From positions 1 through 64,000 of the forward strand of contig JAHBXV010000019.1 in the NCBI GenBank assembly GCA_019636285.1: a DNA stretch of 64,000 nt, read 5' to 3'. Positions 1 to 9,140 of the stretch are shown here, piece after piece; the first letter of the stretch is position 1; each line of letters opens with the position of its first letter. The position numbers were made by a program, and so were the translations under genes. The stretch comes from Planctomycetaceae bacterium. GTDB taxonomy: Bacteria; Planctomycetota; Planctomycetia; Planctomycetales; Planctomycetaceae. The notes under the pieces are model-generated. The model ran no database searches and was not told where the DNA came from. It saw nothing but the letters and a program-made list of their open reading frames with translations.

Positions 1-567
1 GAGCCGCACGCCCAGAAACGCCCGGGCAGTGGCGGCGGCGAGATTCTCGGCTTTCACGTCTTTCGCCAGGAAGAACGCGCTGGGGGAAGCCGTGCTGGGG
101 CCGCCGAAAACATTGCCACCCTGGGCCATTCGCAGATCGGCTGTCAGCAGTTCGCGCACCAGCTCATCATAGCGGGCTCCCGAGACCAGACGTTCGCGCA
201 GCCAGGCATCGAAGGCGGGCTGCAAGCCGCGCAACTGGAGATCGTTTTCCGTCTCGGGAATCAGCACATGCCGCCACACGCTGGTGAAGTGCATGATGTA
301 TCCCGGTCCCGAAAGGCCGCGCTCGATCAACTCCCGTCGTTTCTCGGGTCGGCTGTCGACGAGAAACGTCCGGGTCTCGCCAGCCGTCGGGATCACACCA
401 GCGAGGTGCAGATACGCACGGCGAACGAACTCAGCGTCGTCGCAGGTGGGAGCCGGAGTGACTCCTTCCGCCTGCAAGCGTTCGTTGACGCGTGCATCGA
501 CCCGCGCGGCGATGTCATCCACCGGGCTCGACGCCAGCAGCAGGGAGAGGATCCAGCAGGTTGCCAT
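1..567 (-). CDS. DUF1549 (PSCyt-type) protein, N-terminal part, cut by window edge
   Basis: The minus strand is open from an ATG at 567 to the left edge (189 codons, no stop). It begins with a short hydrophobic segment (WILSLLLASSP), a likely signal peptide, followed by a DUF1549 pattern: RRAYLHLAGVIPTAGETRTF, an R..LI..GLS spacing, then YIMHFTSVW and YDELVRELL. In planctomycetes DUF1549 is usually fused to DUF1553 and sometimes to cytochrome c-like domains in large exported proteins of unknown enzymatic function. Only the first part is present, so the C-terminal domains cannot be judged. Family call is fairly sure; role unknown. Confidence 0.8.
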   Translation of the reverse strand, partial: MATCWILSLLLASSPVDDIAARVDARVNERLQAEGVTPAPTCDDAEFVRRAYLHLAGVIPTAGETRTFLVDSRPEKRRELIERGLSGPGYIMHFTSVWRHVLIPETENDLQLRGLQPAFDAWLRERLVSGARYDELVRELLTADLRMAQGGNVFGGPSTASPSAFFLAKDVKAENLAAATARAFLGVRL

Positions 568-834
568 GGCAACGACCTCGGTATTGGTTTTATTCGTTCC
601 CAGGCACCGCCTGGGAATGCTGCTTCTTGAGGCTCTGCCTCGGCTTGTCAGAGTACGAAGCGTTAGGGTGGCACGCCCTGAAGGCTTTGCGAAAGGGCGT
701 GGTCTTCCTATTCCGCTAATATTGTATCACCAAATCCTCACGCCCTTCGAGGACTCAGGGCGTGCCACCCACCTGTCTCTTAAGTCTCTGCCTCATCTTA
801 TCAAGCACGAGGCGGAGCCTGGGAACAAGAGACT
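568..834. repeat. Intergenic gap with GTGGCACGCCCTGAAGG inverted repeat
   Basis: There is no gene here. A copy of the element GTGGCACGCCCTGAAGG...AAAGGGCGTGGTCTTC lies at about 667-708, and its inverted partner (CTCAGGGCGTGCCACCC) at about 755-772, so the segment could fold into a long stem. A second copy of the left half lies at about 3690-3731, upstream of the WD40 gene. A weaker inverted pair (GAGGCTCTGCCTCGGCTTG and GCACGAGGCGGAGCCTGG) flanks it. Both sides of the WD40 gene therefore carry the same dispersed repeat. Confidence 0.7.
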
Positions 835-3651
835 CTACGGTGCCGTGAATTGTTCGACCGACCACAGCCGTACGGTGCCATCGGCCGATGCGCTCAATAA
901 CTGGTGATGCGAGGGCATCGGATACAGCCACATCGACCATTTCGTGTGTCCCTGCAAGACGGCCAACCGCCGTCCCGATTCGCCGTCCCAGATTTGCAGG
1001 TTTCCCTTGAAGTCGATCGAGGCGATCGTGCGTTCGTTGCCCAGAAAGTCGGCGCAGAACGCCCCGCTGTCGTGCTGCAGCTTGGCGATTTCCTGAAGAT
1101 TCGGCATCGTGAAGACGCGGACCGTCTTGTCGTTGCAGGCGATGGCGACGCGTTCGCCGGACGGGCTGAATCGTGCTGATTTCACCTCGGCCGCGAAATC
1201 CTTGATCCGCGCTCGCTCTTCGCCCGTGGCCGCATCCCAGAGAATGGCTTCCCCCGGACGGCTGGGGGCACGATAGTCGCCCGTGACGCCGATCAGCCAT
1301 TTTCCGTCGGGCGACCAGGCCACGCCGCGACCGGGAAGTCGCTCCCGGCGGGACTGCCAGAGAACCTTGGGCCTTTGGGCATCCCAGCGGCGGAACCAGC
1401 CATCGTGTCCGCACGACGCCAGTTGGCGCCCATCGGGCGAGAACGCCACGCCACCGAGTTCGGCCCGATGTTCGCGTAGCGCAACGATCTGCTCCTTCGC
1501 GTCGAGATCCCACAGGCGAATGGTGCCGTCCCACGCACCGGTCGCCAGCAGCTTGCCATCGGGGGCGAGATCCCCGCAGGTGATGCCGCCACTATGCCCG
1601 GTGAGCGTCGCCTCAAGTGTCTGCTCGGGCCACTTCCAGAGTTTGATCGTCCGTTCGTGACCGGCTGTCACCAGCGTTTTTCCGTCGGGACGGAACCGGG
1701 CAAATCGAACGGCTTCATTGTCCGCGGCCAAAGTTGCCAGCGGTTCAATGGCCAGGCCGCGCGCGGGAAAGCGCCGCAGTTGACGATCCAGGCTGCCTGC
1801 GAGCAGGTCCGCCGTGTTGGGGATGAAGGCGAGTGCCGCTACTGCGTCGGTGGCTGCGGTGAGCATGGTCCCTTCGCCGGAACCATCGGCCGGCCACAGG
1901 CGAATTTCCCCATCGAACCCCCCGCTCGCCAGCCAGCCCGCTCGGGGCGCGAAGGCGACCGACCAGACCATGCCGTTATGTCCCGTGAACTCCCGCAGGA
2001 AGGTTCCACTCGAATCCCACACGCGGACCTGCGAGTCTTCTCCGGCCGAGGCGATGAGCGAGCCATCCGGCGAGACGGCGACCGCGCGAACGACGTCCTC
2101 GTGGCCGGACAGTGTCGCCAGCCGCTCACCCGTTTCGGGCTGCCAGATTCCCAGCGTGTGGTCGGCGCTGGCCGAAACGAGTCGGCCGTCCGGCAGCCAG
2201 GCGAGTCCGCGAATCGAACCACCATGCCCGGCGAGTTCGCCGGTCTTTTCCCCGCGCTCGACGTCCCACAAGGCAATAACCCGGTCGAAGCCCCCCGAGG
2301 CGAGTTGCCCTTGGTTCGAGAACGCCAGCGAATAGGTGCCCGAAGCATGCCCCGACAACTGGCCTGCCGGCCGCGCCGTGGTCACGTCCCACAGGCCAAT
2401 CGCTCCCGAAAGTCCCGCCGCGGCGAGAATCCGGTTGTTGGGATGAAAGGCGAGCGCGAGAACTTCATCGTCTTGCGTCGACAAGAGCGCTCGCACGCGG
2501 CCATTTTGCGGATCGCGAAGATGGATTTCGCCATCGACTCCGGCCGTCGCCATCCAGTTCCCATCGGCCGAGCAGGCAATCGCGCGGATGGGTTGCGGCG
2601 AAGCCTCGCCACCTTGCAGCCCCGAGGCTCGCTCGTGGCTTTGGGCGCGGAAGAACTGAATGGATCCCGCCAAGCCCGTCGCCCCGAGCAGATCGCCGGT
2701 CGGGGCATACTGCACGCAAAACAGGTCGGTTGGTTCGAGGGCCAGCTCGCCGGTCTGACCGCCGGTCTCGGTGTCCCAGAAGTGAATGCGTCCGCCGAGG
2801 TCGGTTGTTGCGAGTTCCGTCCCATCTGGTGACCAGGCGACCTCGGTCACGCTTTCCTGCGGCGAGGCGAGCGTGCGGATGGCCCGTGCCGTCTTCGTTT
2901 CAAAAACCCAGACTGTGTTGTCCATGGCTCCGGTCGCGACGAATTCCCCATCCGGCGAAAACGCGACGGCTGACACCATGCGGTCGTGACCCGAGAATTC
3001 ATGGACGAGCTCACCGCTGGCAACGCTCCAGAGACCGACGCGCCCGGTCAGGTCGTTCCCTAGAAACCCGCCCCCCGCCGCGATGAATTGACCATCCGGC
3101 GAAAGAGCCACGGCCCGAAGCGGAGCGAGGGCGGCGCACTCGCGAATCACCTTGCCGGTTTGCGTGTCCCAGATCTTCAATTCGCCGTTGCCGCCAGCCG
3201 TGACGAGAATCGAGCCATCCGGCGACATCGCAAGCCGGCTGGTGTGCTCGCCCGTTGGGAGCTCGGTGATCTGAGAATGGGACGTCCCGTCAAACCGCCG
3301 CAGCCAGACACGGTGGCTCCAACTCGCGGCGGCGATGAGTTGTCCGTCAGCCGAGATGGCGACCGAGGCAATTCCCCGTTCGTCCGGCCACAAACCGGCC
3401 TCGCGCCGTTCCGCCAGATTCCACAGCCGCACCCGGCCGGGCGTGGTGATCGTCCCGTGGCCGACAATCAGCCAGTTGCCATCGGCCGAATACCGCAAGC
3501 ACTGCACCAGCGGTTCTGCCGCCGGAAGAATCTGCGGCTCGGCCTGCCAGATGGAGCCCGTCGATTCCTGACCCGCTGCCGTTGTCGTGATGAAGAGCGT
3601 GGCCAGCCACCACCCGGCGACGAAAGTTCGCGATCGCAGGGAGATGGACAT
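835..3651 (-). CDS. Exported WD40 repeat protein
   Basis: A 938-residue protein with an N-terminal signal peptide (hydrophobic stretch after SLRSRTFVAGWW, cleavage expected near TTAAGQ). The rest is a series of WD40 units marked by FSPDG..A..G and IRLWD/VRVWD/LWDV motifs, at least a dozen and enough for two propellers. No kinase or protease domain is visible, although WD40 arrays in planctomycetes are often fused to them. The likely role is a protein-interaction scaffold in the periplasm or at the cell surface. It is monocistronic, with repeats on both sides. Family certain; function unknown. Confidence 0.9.
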   Translation of the reverse strand: MSISLRSRTFVAGWWLATLFITTTAAGQESTGSIWQAEPQILPAAEPLVQCLRYSADGNWLIVGHGTITTPGRVRLWNLAERREAGLWPDERGIASVAISADGQLIAAASWSHRVWLRRFDGTSHSQITELPTGEHTSRLAMSPDGSILVTAGGNGELKIWDTQTGKVIRECAALAPLRAVALSPDGQFIAAGGGFLGNDLTGRVGLWSVASGELVHEFSGHDRMVSAVAFSPDGEFVATGAMDNTVWVFETKTARAIRTLASPQESVTEVAWSPDGTELATTDLGGRIHFWDTETGGQTGELALEPTDLFCVQYAPTGDLLGATGLAGSIQFFRAQSHERASGLQGGEASPQPIRAIACSADGNWMATAGVDGEIHLRDPQNGRVRALLSTQDDEVLALAFHPNNRILAAAGLSGAIGLWDVTTARPAGQLSGHASGTYSLAFSNQGQLASGGFDRVIALWDVERGEKTGELAGHGGSIRGLAWLPDGRLVSASADHTLGIWQPETGERLATLSGHEDVVRAVAVSPDGSLIASAGEDSQVRVWDSSGTFLREFTGHNGMVWSVAFAPRAGWLASGGFDGEIRLWPADGSGEGTMLTAATDAVAALAFIPNTADLLAGSLDRQLRRFPARGLAIEPLATLAADNEAVRFARFRPDGKTLVTAGHERTIKLWKWPEQTLEATLTGHSGGITCGDLAPDGKLLATGAWDGTIRLWDLDAKEQIVALREHRAELGGVAFSPDGRQLASCGHDGWFRRWDAQRPKVLWQSRRERLPGRGVAWSPDGKWLIGVTGDYRAPSRPGEAILWDAATGEERARIKDFAAEVKSARFSPSGERVAIACNDKTVRVFTMPNLQEIAKLQHDSGAFCADFLGNERTIASIDFKGNLQIWDGESGRRLAVLQGHTKWSMWLYPMPSHHQLLSASADGTVRLWSVEQFTAP

Positions 3652-3877
3652 GACGGTGTTTTCCAGAAGCGACTCGCGGACCTAATCCGGTGGCACGCCC
3701 TGAAGGCTTTGCGAAAGGGCGTGGTCTTCATTCTTCGTGTGCCACTGGCTCTGCCAGTGCATCTGATGATCGTCGGAAAACCAAAGGCACACTGGCAGAG
3801 CCAGTGGCACACGTCCGTCTTTCATTCCACCAGCGAAGAGAGCCCTCCGCTCGCGTGAATTGTCTTTCTGGAACGCT
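3652..3877. repeat. Dispersed inverted repeats (GTGCCACTGGC dyad)
   Basis: A gap between two minus-strand genes. It holds a second copy of the GTGGCACGCCCTGAAGG element (about 3690-3731), then a dyad at 3737-3812. The left arm reads GTGTGCCACTGGCTCTGCCA and the right arm is its inverse, ending in AGCCAGTGGCACAC, separated by about 25 bases. The same dyad or single arms recur near 41804, 53963, 54164, 58843 and 59776. Confidence 0.75.
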
Positions 3878-4840
3878 TCAGCCATCAATTTTGATGCTGG
3901 ACATCGCGACCAGTTCCTCGTGAGCGCGGAGTTCCAGGCAGCCTCGGCGGAGCTGCTTGCGCAGCGCGGCCCACTTCTCGGCGGCTTCCATGAATTCCCC
4001 GGCGGACTTCACGATGGAGCCGCCCCCTTTGACATCTTCCGCGACGATTCGCTGCAGCGACATCAACTGGGGTTCGAGGACGGTTTTCAGGAACTCGACG
4101 CAGTCGCGGGTCTGGTATTCGAGCTTGTCCGCGATCTGCCGGAGTTGCTGGCGGTCTTCGGCTCGCTCCTGCTCGTTCATGGTCTGGCCGTGCGCGGCGA
4201 TCGCCGGGCCCGACTGCGACTCCGTATTGACCAGTCGACCGAACGGATTCGCGGTCTCACGCTGCTCGGCCAGAGCCGCCTCCGACTGTTGCAGTCCTCG
4301 CAGCGCCTTTTCGAACCGCGGATTGATGTCGAGCGCTTTTTTGTAGTTCATGATCGCCAGGGTGTGGTTTCCCTGGTCGGCGTAGACGTTCCCCATATTC
4401 TGGTAGGCGGCTTCCATTTTGGGATCCAGCCGGACCGCTTCCCGGTAGGCCGTGATCGCGAGCGTCGCCTGACCGAGTTTGCGGTGTGCGTAACCCAGAT
4501 TGTAGTAGGCATCCGCAGAGCGCTTTTCGCGCTGGACAGCTTTTTTCAGAATCTCCAGCGCCTCCGCGTGCCGCTCCTGGCGATTGAGAACCGCTCCCAG
4601 GTTGATGAGATATTTCCCGTCGAGCGGACGCAGCGAGACGAGCTTTTCGAACGCCTCACGGGCCGTCTCCAGGTCGCCCGAGAGAAACGCCGACGACGCC
4701 AGACCTTCCCAGGCAACAGCATCGCCCGGTGCCTCGGCCAGATGGGACCGATAGATGGCTGCGGCCTCGTCAAATTTCCGAGCACGGTACAACTGCCTGG
4801 CTTCAGCCAGATTGTCCGGGAGCGCGTCCGGGTCAGCCAT
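3878..4840 (-). CDS. TPR repeat protein
   Basis: 320 residues. The N-terminal two thirds hold tetratricopeptide units (ARKFDEAAAIYRSHL, AYYNLGYAHRKLGQATLAI, AYQNMGNVYADQGNHTLAI) at roughly residues 10-185. The remaining part is charged and helical (MNEQERAEDRQQLRQIADKL), probably coiled coil, and ends in KIDG. No signal peptide is visible, so it is probably cytoplasmic and an adaptor for protein complexes. It is divergent from the epimerase gene across a 267-base gap. Fold certain, partner unknown. Confidence 0.85.
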   Translation of the reverse strand: MADPDALPDNLAEARQLYRARKFDEAAAIYRSHLAEAPGDAVAWEGLASSAFLSGDLETAREAFEKLVSLRPLDGKYLINLGAVLNRQERHAEALEILKKAVQREKRSADAYYNLGYAHRKLGQATLAITAYREAVRLDPKMEAAYQNMGNVYADQGNHTLAIMNYKKALDINPRFEKALRGLQQSEAALAEQRETANPFGRLVNTESQSGPAIAAHGQTMNEQERAEDRQQLRQIADKLEYQTRDCVEFLKTVLEPQLMSLQRIVAEDVKGGGSIVKSAGEFMEAAEKWAALRKQLRRGCLELRAHEELVAMSSIKIDG

Positions 4841-4980
4841 GCCTGGTCCTCGCCTGGAGGTCGAACGACATCGGGACGCGCGCGGATCGATTCCCGCGGC
4901 CCGACGAGTGTTGGCGATCTTTTACAATAGCCGGTCGCGAGGCGTTCGCCAAAGATTGTTTTGGGGAAATCGGTTGGAAG

Positions 4981-5006
4981 AGAGCGCTCCCCGGTGGGTC
5001 GCGGCC
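4981..5006. repeat. Copy of GAGCGCTCCCCGTTGGGTCGCGG element (inverted)
   Basis: AGAGCGCTCCCCGGTGGGTCGCGG lies between the divergent TPR and epimerase genes. It is one of eight copies of a roughly 25-base dispersed element in this window. Others are near 17613, 34112, 35493, 37820, 44402, 46353 and 47009. Confidence 0.8.
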
Positions 5007-5107
5007 ACGGGGTGTTCGAGGCCGCGCATCGCTTGCGGCGCGGATCGCCGCGCTGGAAGATGCGCGGCTTCCCTTCGCCATGACGCTGCCACTGCTGGAG
5101 ACGCACC

Positions 5108-6283
5108 ATGATCGTTTTCTCTCGTCGTTGGTCTGTCCCGGCGCTTGCCGGGCTGATGATGGCCGTTGCCGTCGCGAGCGGAGGACTCGTCGCGGCGCCC
5201 CCCAAACCCCAGGATTCCCCCACCGGAGCAGGCAGGATGTTGACGGTTCGTAGCGACGAATATGGCACGACGAAAGATGGTCAGGCCATCACGCATTTCA
5301 CGCTGACCAACCGGAACGGCATGGAGGTTGGCCTGATCAACTTTGGTGGTATCCTGACCAAAGTCTCCACGCCCGATCGCGATGGAACCTTCAAGAACAT
5401 CAATCTCGGCTTCAAAACTCTGGCCGAGTACGAAGCCAACAAGCCCTACTTCGGCGGTCTGTGCGGACGCTTCGCCAACCGGATTGCGAACGGCCGCTTC
5501 ACGCTCGATGGCAAAACGTATCAATTGGCGCAGAACAACGGGAACCACCACCTGCACGGCGGCGTGACGAGTTTCATCAAGCGAGTCTGGACAGCCGAGC
5601 CGATTCGCGAGCAGGAAGCCGTGGGCGTGCGGCTGACCTACGTCAGCCCCGACGGCGAAGAAAATTATCCGGGCACGTTGACGTCCGTGGTCGAGTATCG
5701 CCTGAACGATGCGAACGAACTGTCGATCACCTACGCCGCGACGACCGACAAGCCGACGATCCTCAACCTCACCAATCACGCCTATTGGAACCTGTCGGGC
5801 GAAGTCGGCGGGACGATCCTCGACCACGAACTGACGCTCGCCGCCGATACCTATCTGGAGATCGATGAAGGGGCCATTCCGTCGGGCCGCAAGGTTCCCG
5901 TCGCCGGCACCTGCATGGACTTCAAAACTCCGCACACGATTGGCGAACGGATCACCCAGACGACGAACGGCTACGGCGGTTACGACCACTGCTATGTCGT
6001 CAACGGCGAAATCGGCAAACTGCGACCGGCCGCCCGCGTCGTCCATCCCGCCACCGGGCGCGTGATGGAAGTCCTCACCACCGAGCCGGGCATCCAGCTC
6101 TACACGGGGAACTATCTCGAAGGAACCCCCGAGACCGGCAACGCCCCGAAACAGGGCGCCTTCTGCCTGGAAGCCCAGCATCTCCCCGATTCACCGAACC
6201 GCCCGGAGTTCCCCACAACACGACTGAACCCCGGCGAAACCTATCGCCAGACGACGGTGCATCGGTTCTCGGTGGCGAAGTGA
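5108..6283 (+). CDS. galM: Aldose 1-epimerase (mutarotase), exported
   Basis: 391 residues. It converts alpha and beta anomers of aldoses such as galactose or glucose. The N-terminus (MIVFSRRWSVPALAGLMMAV) is a signal peptide, so this is a periplasmic form. The galactose mutarotase family is shown by NRIANGRFTLDGKTYQL, NGNHHLHGG (about residue 145), NHAYWNLSG (about 222) and EPGIQLYTGN (about 325). These hold the two catalytic His and the catalytic Glu. The start follows GGAGACGCACC, a good ribosome site. It stands alone. Confidence 0.93.
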   Translation: MIVFSRRWSVPALAGLMMAVAVASGGLVAAPPKPQDSPTGAGRMLTVRSDEYGTTKDGQAITHFTLTNRNGMEVGLINFGGILTKVSTPDRDGTFKNINLGFKTLAEYEANKPYFGGLCGRFANRIANGRFTLDGKTYQLAQNNGNHHLHGGVTSFIKRVWTAEPIREQEAVGVRLTYVSPDGEENYPGTLTSVVEYRLNDANELSITYAATTDKPTILNLTNHAYWNLSGEVGGTILDHELTLAADTYLEIDEGAIPSGRKVPVAGTCMDFKTPHTIGERITQTTNGYGGYDHCYVVNGEIGKLRPAARVVHPATGRVMEVLTTEPGIQLYTGNYLEGTPETGNAPKQGAFCLEAQHLPDSPNRPEFPTTRLNPGETYRQTTVHRFSVAK

Positions 6284-6310
6284 CGATTCGCGATTGGGAT
6301 TGGGATTGGG

Positions 6311-8353
6311 TCATTGCGGGAGCGGTTTGGCTCCCGGTGCGTCGGCTTCCTCGATTGGCATCGGCGTGAACTTCTTAAGTTCCGCTACCGCCTTGGTCAG
6401 CAAATCCGGTGGCAGGCCGATGGTGATCGGATCGTCATTCGCCGTTGCCAGATCGAGCCAAGGCTGATCCGTAAATTGCGCACGGCCCAGGACGACAGAA
6501 ACCCCAGGTTCATTCGGGCGAGGCCAGTTCAATTGAACTGACTTGGGGCGTATTAAGATTGGGCGAGTCGCAAATTCTCCGACGACCGTGGTCTCGTCCG
6601 CGGTGCTCAGAAAAGTCTCGTTAATCCATTGCCGCTGATCGGAATCGGAGGCGTCATCAGCGGATTTGGCGAATGGCCTGACCGCCGCAAATTCCCAGCC
6701 GCTCCACTTCTCCGCGTTGGGAGATTTCCATTCCCAAGTGACGCTCGCGACGATCCCTTTGTCTTTCAGAGCTTCCGACAGCGGCACCACGAACTTCCGC
6801 CGGGAAACTGGCTCGGGAGCTGGCGGGCAAACGATCACTTCCTCATAGTCCTTCTGCGGATGCACCAGAAACTGACGGACCGTGCTCGCTTGACCTGCCA
6901 GCATGATCTGAAGTGTACATAAGCCAGCATCGAGGTAACCGAAGTCCGCCCAACCATTTTCGTCCAGGACTGGGCTTAAAGGTTTCGCTGTTCCCTTTGC
7001 TGAGAGTGAGAGATACACAGGAAGAACGGCGGGACCCTCCTTCGTTCCTTCCACGAATCGCAGTCGCACCCGGTTCTGCGTCGGCCCGCGCGCGGCTCGC
7101 TCTTTCGCCGCCAGCATGAGTGCCGTTTGCTCGGCGGCTTCGCGTGCTTGAACAACTCGTGCTGCCGCGAGTTCCGTGTTTTGTTGAATCTGGGCCAGCA
7201 CCTCGTTGGCCATCGCCTCGGGAATGTCGATCCGCCACGGGAACATCTGCTGGTCGAATGGCGGGCTCTCATCGTTACCAGCGACAAAGACATTTCCATC
7301 GGTCTTCGCCCAAGCCGGGAAATCAGGATGGCTATTGTCCCAGATAGCGGCCACGGGCGCGAAGTAGGGGTCACCCCCGCTTCGGCCCATCTGAAAGCGA
7401 TCTGGATTCGCAATGACTCCCAGCGCGATCAGCCGATACCGGGCACCACCCGGCAGAGTGAGCGGGGAGGAGGCGTCCTGTTGTTCTCGTAGCCGTGCTG
7501 TCTCACGAGACATCGAAACCAGGAACTGAAACCGCTTGTTCGGGTTGCCCAGTCGCGAGAGATCCTCTAGCGGCGCGAGCGTTCGCTCAATCGCGTCGCT
7601 AATAACGACTTGAATATTGCCAGTCGACATCGACCATTTCGTCTCGCCGGATGTGACTGGCAAACGCTCGAACTTTGCGAACGCAACCAAATCGGCGTTT
7701 TTCCAGTCTTGCGTCGGGATTGCTGCCGGCGGCTGAATCTCAAGCTCCAGCTTGACTGGTTCCTCGGGTTCTGGAGCCGTGAACTCTTCAACGCGGCTCT
7801 CCCCTTCAGCCACTTCAATCTGGCGAGTGGCAAAGCCGAACTGAGTCTGCAATCTCAGAAAATAGGCGCCGGGAGGAATTCGTCCGAAGTCGATACGTCC
7901 GGTTTCCAGGTCAAGGTATTTCTCGTCCTTCACATCGTTGTTGGAAAGGTGCGTCCCGGCAATTCGGAGCATGGCCGATTCGGGTAGCGGATCGTCCGGC
8001 GAACTTGTCTTCAACTGCACCGCAAGGCGTGTTTCCGGCGGAGTGGTGGGTTTCGTCTCTCGCGGTTCGGCCAACTTCGCGAGCGCCGCCAGGAAGGCTT
8101 CCTGTTGTGTCCGTTGCCCCTCCTGCATCTGCCACGCGACAAATACCAGCGCGGCGCAGGCGGCCAGCGTGCAGACCTGGACAACCAGGGAGAGGCGTTG
8201 CGACATGATGCGGCTCCTCATGGCTTGCCACCACAGGCGGCGGGCCACCAAACGCGGATCGCCAAACTTTTCGAGAGACGTAGCCCAGGCCGACTGTTCA
8301 TCACTCCCCCCAACCATCTCCCGCCGCACCGCACACGCCAGGTGGTCGGCCAA
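6311..8353 (-). CDS. Membrane-anchored HAAS/permease-prefix-like protein downstream of PadR
   Basis: 680 residues from a TTG. The first 50 residues resemble the helical HAAS/permease-prefix segment found beside PadR regulators (DELADHLACAVRREM, EKFGDPRLVARRLWWQAM). One transmembrane helix follows (SLVVQVCTLAACAALVFVAW, about 55-73), then a coiled stretch and a large extracytoplasmic region with beta-sandwich-like segments. The same frame stays open for 49 codons further upstream, up to the stop of the PadR gene at 8501. It encodes a plausible missing domain start (APREDEPESLRQDIVDEL), but that stretch has no ATG, GTG or TTG. The true start is therefore uncertain. It is probably co-transcribed with padR. 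Confidence 0.65.
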   Translation of the reverse strand: MADHLACAVRREMVGGSDEQSAWATSLEKFGDPRLVARRLWWQAMRSRIMSQRLSLVVQVCTLAACAALVFVAWQMQEGQRTQQEAFLAALAKLAEPRETKPTTPPETRLAVQLKTSSPDDPLPESAMLRIAGTHLSNNDVKDEKYLDLETGRIDFGRIPPGAYFLRLQTQFGFATRQIEVAEGESRVEEFTAPEPEEPVKLELEIQPPAAIPTQDWKNADLVAFAKFERLPVTSGETKWSMSTGNIQVVISDAIERTLAPLEDLSRLGNPNKRFQFLVSMSRETARLREQQDASSPLTLPGGARYRLIALGVIANPDRFQMGRSGGDPYFAPVAAIWDNSHPDFPAWAKTDGNVFVAGNDESPPFDQQMFPWRIDIPEAMANEVLAQIQQNTELAAARVVQAREAAEQTALMLAAKERAARGPTQNRVRLRFVEGTKEGPAVLPVYLSLSAKGTAKPLSPVLDENGWADFGYLDAGLCTLQIMLAGQASTVRQFLVHPQKDYEEVIVCPPAPEPVSRRKFVVPLSEALKDKGIVASVTWEWKSPNAEKWSGWEFAAVRPFAKSADDASDSDQRQWINETFLSTADETTVVGEFATRPILIRPKSVQLNWPRPNEPGVSVVLGRAQFTDQPWLDLATANDDPITIGLPPDLLTKAVAELKKFTPMPIEEADAPGAKPLPQ

Positions 8354-8410
8354 CTCATCGACAATGTCCTGACGGAGTGACTCCGGCTCGTCCTCGCGGG
8401 GAGCGGGGAG

Positions 8411-8525
8411 ATGGGTGGAGAGGTCGATGGTTGAAGGTTGAGGGTCGATGGGGAAACCCGAAAAACGAAACTCGAAATCCGAAACTCTAAAAACTAACCA
8501 CTAACTGCTAGCCACCAACCACTCT
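8411..8525. repeat. Degenerate word-mosaic between padR and its partner
   Basis: This stretch is built of near-repeats. GGTCGATGGTTGAAGGTTGA and GGGTCGATGG are followed by AAACCCGAAAAACGAAACTC and related words, then ACTAACCACTAACTGCTAGC and CACCAACCACTC. Similar words fill gaps near 48080, 50310, 53275, 55447, 56866 and 58190. Here it overlaps the last codons of padR and the possible N-terminus of the downstream gene. Confidence 0.65.
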
Positions 8526-8845
8526 CCGCTCCCCCCCAACACTCCCTCAATCGCTTTCGCGTACTCCCGCCACGCCTGTTTCCTCGTTTCCAGGTGTTTC
8601 TGACCCGTGGAGGTGAGGCGGTAGTACTTGCGGCGGCGGCCTTCGACCTGTTCCCAGGACGATGACAGGAATTTCTGCTGCTCCAGTTTGTGGAGCGCGG
8701 GGTACAGGCTTCCCTCCTTCAGCTCGAAATAGCCCTGGCTGCGGGAGAAAACCTGCTGGGTGATGTCGTACCCGTAGCTGGGACCGGCGGAGACGACCTC
8801 GAGTATCAGCATGTCGACCGCGCCCCAAAGCGCCTGTGGTTCCAT
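8501..8845 (-). CDS. PadR-family transcriptional regulator
   Basis: 114 residues with a winged helix of the PadR type: MLILEVVSAGPSYGYDIT, then FELKEGSLYPALHKLEQQ, then GRRRKYYRLTSTGQKHL. PadR proteins are usually repressors. The ATG at 8845 is chosen because GAGG precedes it and the family starts just before this motif. An upstream start at 8890 would run into the operator. The last residues (WLVASS) come from a word-mosaic repeat. It shares a frame with the downstream membrane protein, divided only by a TAG at 8501-8503. Autoregulation is likely. Confidence 0.9.
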   Translation of the reverse strand: MEPQALWGAVDMLILEVVSAGPSYGYDITQQVFSRSQGYFELKEGSLYPALHKLEQQKFLSSSWEQVEGRRRKYYRLTSTGQKHLETRKQAWREYAKAIEGVLGGSGEWLVASS

Positions 8846-8856
8846 GATCGTGCCCT

Positions 8857-8916
8857 CAATACATTGGCGGACTAGGTATTCTTGTAGCACGCAATACCTA
8901 GCCCGTCAATGTATTG
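8857..8916 (-). promoter_or_regulatory. padR promoter inside a 24-base inverted repeat operator
   Basis: The arms 8857-8880 and 8893-8916 are inverted copies (CAATACATTG.CGG.CTAGGTATT) with two mismatching positions and 12 bases between. On the minus strand, TTGACG (8909-8904) and TACAAG (8886-8881) are 17 bases apart, like a sigma-70 promoter. One arm covers the -35 box and the other lies just after the -10 box, an arrangement typical of an autorepressor. PadR is the obvious candidate. Confidence 0.75.
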
Positions 8917-9140
8917 TTTCGGATTCTGCGGAACTTCGATCCTGAACCGGTTTTGCCGAACGTAGCGAACGTGCCGACGATTTGAATTGGCGGCGCGAAC
9001 CTCCGGGATTTCCCGTAATTCTCTGTCGGCGAACCCGACACCACTACCGGGGACACTTGGGGAAAAACCGATTCCCTAACTAGGAAACCTTCTTTCACGT
9101 TCCTTCTCCCGCGTCTTCGGCGCGAGGCGGTTGCCGGGCC

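Noticed and set aside
4922-6181. 419-codon minus-strand frame opposite the epimerase
   Set aside because: The plus strand encodes a complete mutarotase with catalytic motifs. The minus frame is a GC artefact.
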